7,630 bases of DNA from assembly GCA_011525445.1 (NCBI GenBank), contig WTGE01000131.1, positions 1 to 7,630 on the forward strand. The letters run 5' to 3'. Both the position numbers and the translations under genes were made by a program. This document shows, one piece after another, positions 7,437-7,630 of this stretch. Source of the DNA: Synechococcus sp. CO36386bin_37. GTDB taxonomy: Bacteria > Cyanobacteriota > Cyanobacteriia > PCC-6307 > Cyanobiaceae. The notes beneath the pieces are model-generated. The model made no database searches and was not told the origin of the DNA. It was given only the letters and a program-made list of their open reading frames with translations. How positions within the stretch are numbered: the stretch's first letter is position 1; each line of letters opens with the position of its first letter.

Positions 7437-7529
7437 TCATCCTGGATAAGATTTATTTTTGAACTTGTTTTCCGCATTAGAAATCCACATGATCAACATA
7501 ATTACTATCAAAATAGTAGGGTCATCCAT
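7437..7529 (-). CDS. Possible 30-aa single-membrane-segment protein
   Basis: A short ORF with ATG at 7529 and TGA at 7437-7439 encodes an acidic start (MDDP), a hydrophobic run TILIVIMLIMWI (residues 5-16) and a lysine-rich polar tail ending SYPG. This layout resembles small membrane proteins or type I toxin peptides, but such patterns arise easily in AT-rich DNA, where hydrophobic codons are frequent. No good Shine-Dalgarno is in place: GAAAGG lies 17 bases before the start, which is too far. A hairpin (7503-7518) falls inside its early codons. The rightward promoter candidate at 7340-7368 would transcribe its antisense strand. I do not recognise a family. Confidence 0.2.
   Translation of the reverse strand: MDDPTILIVIMLIMWISNAENKFKNKSYPG
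7503..7518. repeat. Small hairpin TACTAT/ATAGTA
   Basis: TACTAT and ATAGTA form a perfect 6-bp stem around CAAA. On the plus strand it lies just before AGGG (7518-7521), the nearest ribosome-site-like sequence to the ATG at 7536. On the minus strand it is within the 30-aa ORF. It is AT-rich and weak, so any role is uncertain. Confidence 0.3.
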
Positions 7530-7535
7530 CTTTTG

Positions 7536-7630
7536 ATGTTGCAAATCCTTTCAGAAAATCTCATTGAAATCAGTCGGACCTCTACAGCCAATTTGAAAGC
7601 AAAGCTACGCTATAACGATAGCATTAATTC
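7536..7630 (+). CDS. Possible start of a gene running off the window, unknown product
   Basis: From ATG 7536 the frame stays open to the last base: 31 codons beginning MLQILSENLIEISRTST. The residues look amphipathic and mixed rather than low-complexity, but no family can be told from so short a piece. An AGGG lies about 14 bases before the ATG, farther than usual. The frame has a TAG at 7515-7517, so the start must be this ATG or the TTG just before it. If real, the 7340-7368 promoter could transcribe it with a leader of about 160 bases. At this base composition, an open run this short is not strong evidence. Confidence 0.25.
   Translation, partial: MLQILSENLIEISRTSTANLKAKLRYNDSIN

Larger units (their letters stand above)
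7280..7630. other. 351-bp AT-rich region right of the LCAT-like gene
   Basis: No certain gene lies here. It contains the TATAAT box of the LCAT-like gene, an imperfect palindrome TTTAGCGCTGAA (7320-7331), a rightward promoter candidate, the 30-aa minus ORF, the partial plus ORF, and a 5-bp hairpin GCTAT-AACG-ATAGC (7609-7622) near the window end. I see no tRNA, terminator or insertion-sequence end. Confidence 0.5.

Noticed and set aside
7434..7457. AAATC...GATTT followed by ATTTTT, considered as a terminator on the plus strand
   Set aside because: The stem is five A/T-rich pairs with an 11-base loop, too unstable to call.

Overview
The window looks like a chromosomal segment of a marine picocyanobacterium, most likely marine Synechococcus. 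The basis is the gene order amidase – murI – long-chain prenyl diphosphate synthase (sds type) – HAD hydrolase (opposite strand) – acs, together with moderately high GC in that part and the absence of the HIP1 octamer. The organism call rests on my memory of such genomes and was not checked by a search.

Layout. Positions 1-2691 read rightward. First comes the C-terminal 297 codons of a zinc N-acetylmuramoyl-L-alanine amidase cut by the window edge. Glutamate racemase (murI) follows, starting on a TTG that overlaps the amidase stop. After a 37-bp gap comes a trans-prenyltransferase of the solanesyl type. A HAD hydrolase (2698-3390) lies on the minus strand, with its stop only 6 bp from the prenyltransferase stop. 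A 99-bp divergent gap leads to acs, acetyl-CoA synthetase (3490-5460, plus strand), which ends in a clear Rho-independent terminator at 5503-5531. The first two genes act on peptidoglycan (D-glutamate supply and wall hydrolysis). The prenyl synthase supplies a quinone side chain, and acs turns acetate into acetyl-CoA.

Right at the acs terminator the base composition changes from roughly 55-60% GC to roughly 35-40% GC (hand counts of sampled lines), and it stays low to the end of the window. This AT-rich part has three pieces. A 409-bp stretch holds what looks like a broken, frameshifted coding remnant and an 8-bp inverted repeat. Next is a 469-aa minus-strand LCAT-like alpha/beta hydrolase with a lipoprotein signal and a recognisable Ser/Asp/His triad. 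Last is a 351-bp stretch with divergent promoter-like signals, a possible 30-aa single-membrane-segment ORF and a possible gene start running off the window. It reads as the edge of a genomic island or other acquired or fast-evolving segment.

The left two thirds are ordinary core metabolism. I see no CRISPR array, tRNA, rRNA, transposase or recognisable defence system. The items most worth a second look are the lipid-anchored LCAT-like enzyme in the low-GC segment, the frameshifted remnant beside it, and the unassigned signals at the right edge.
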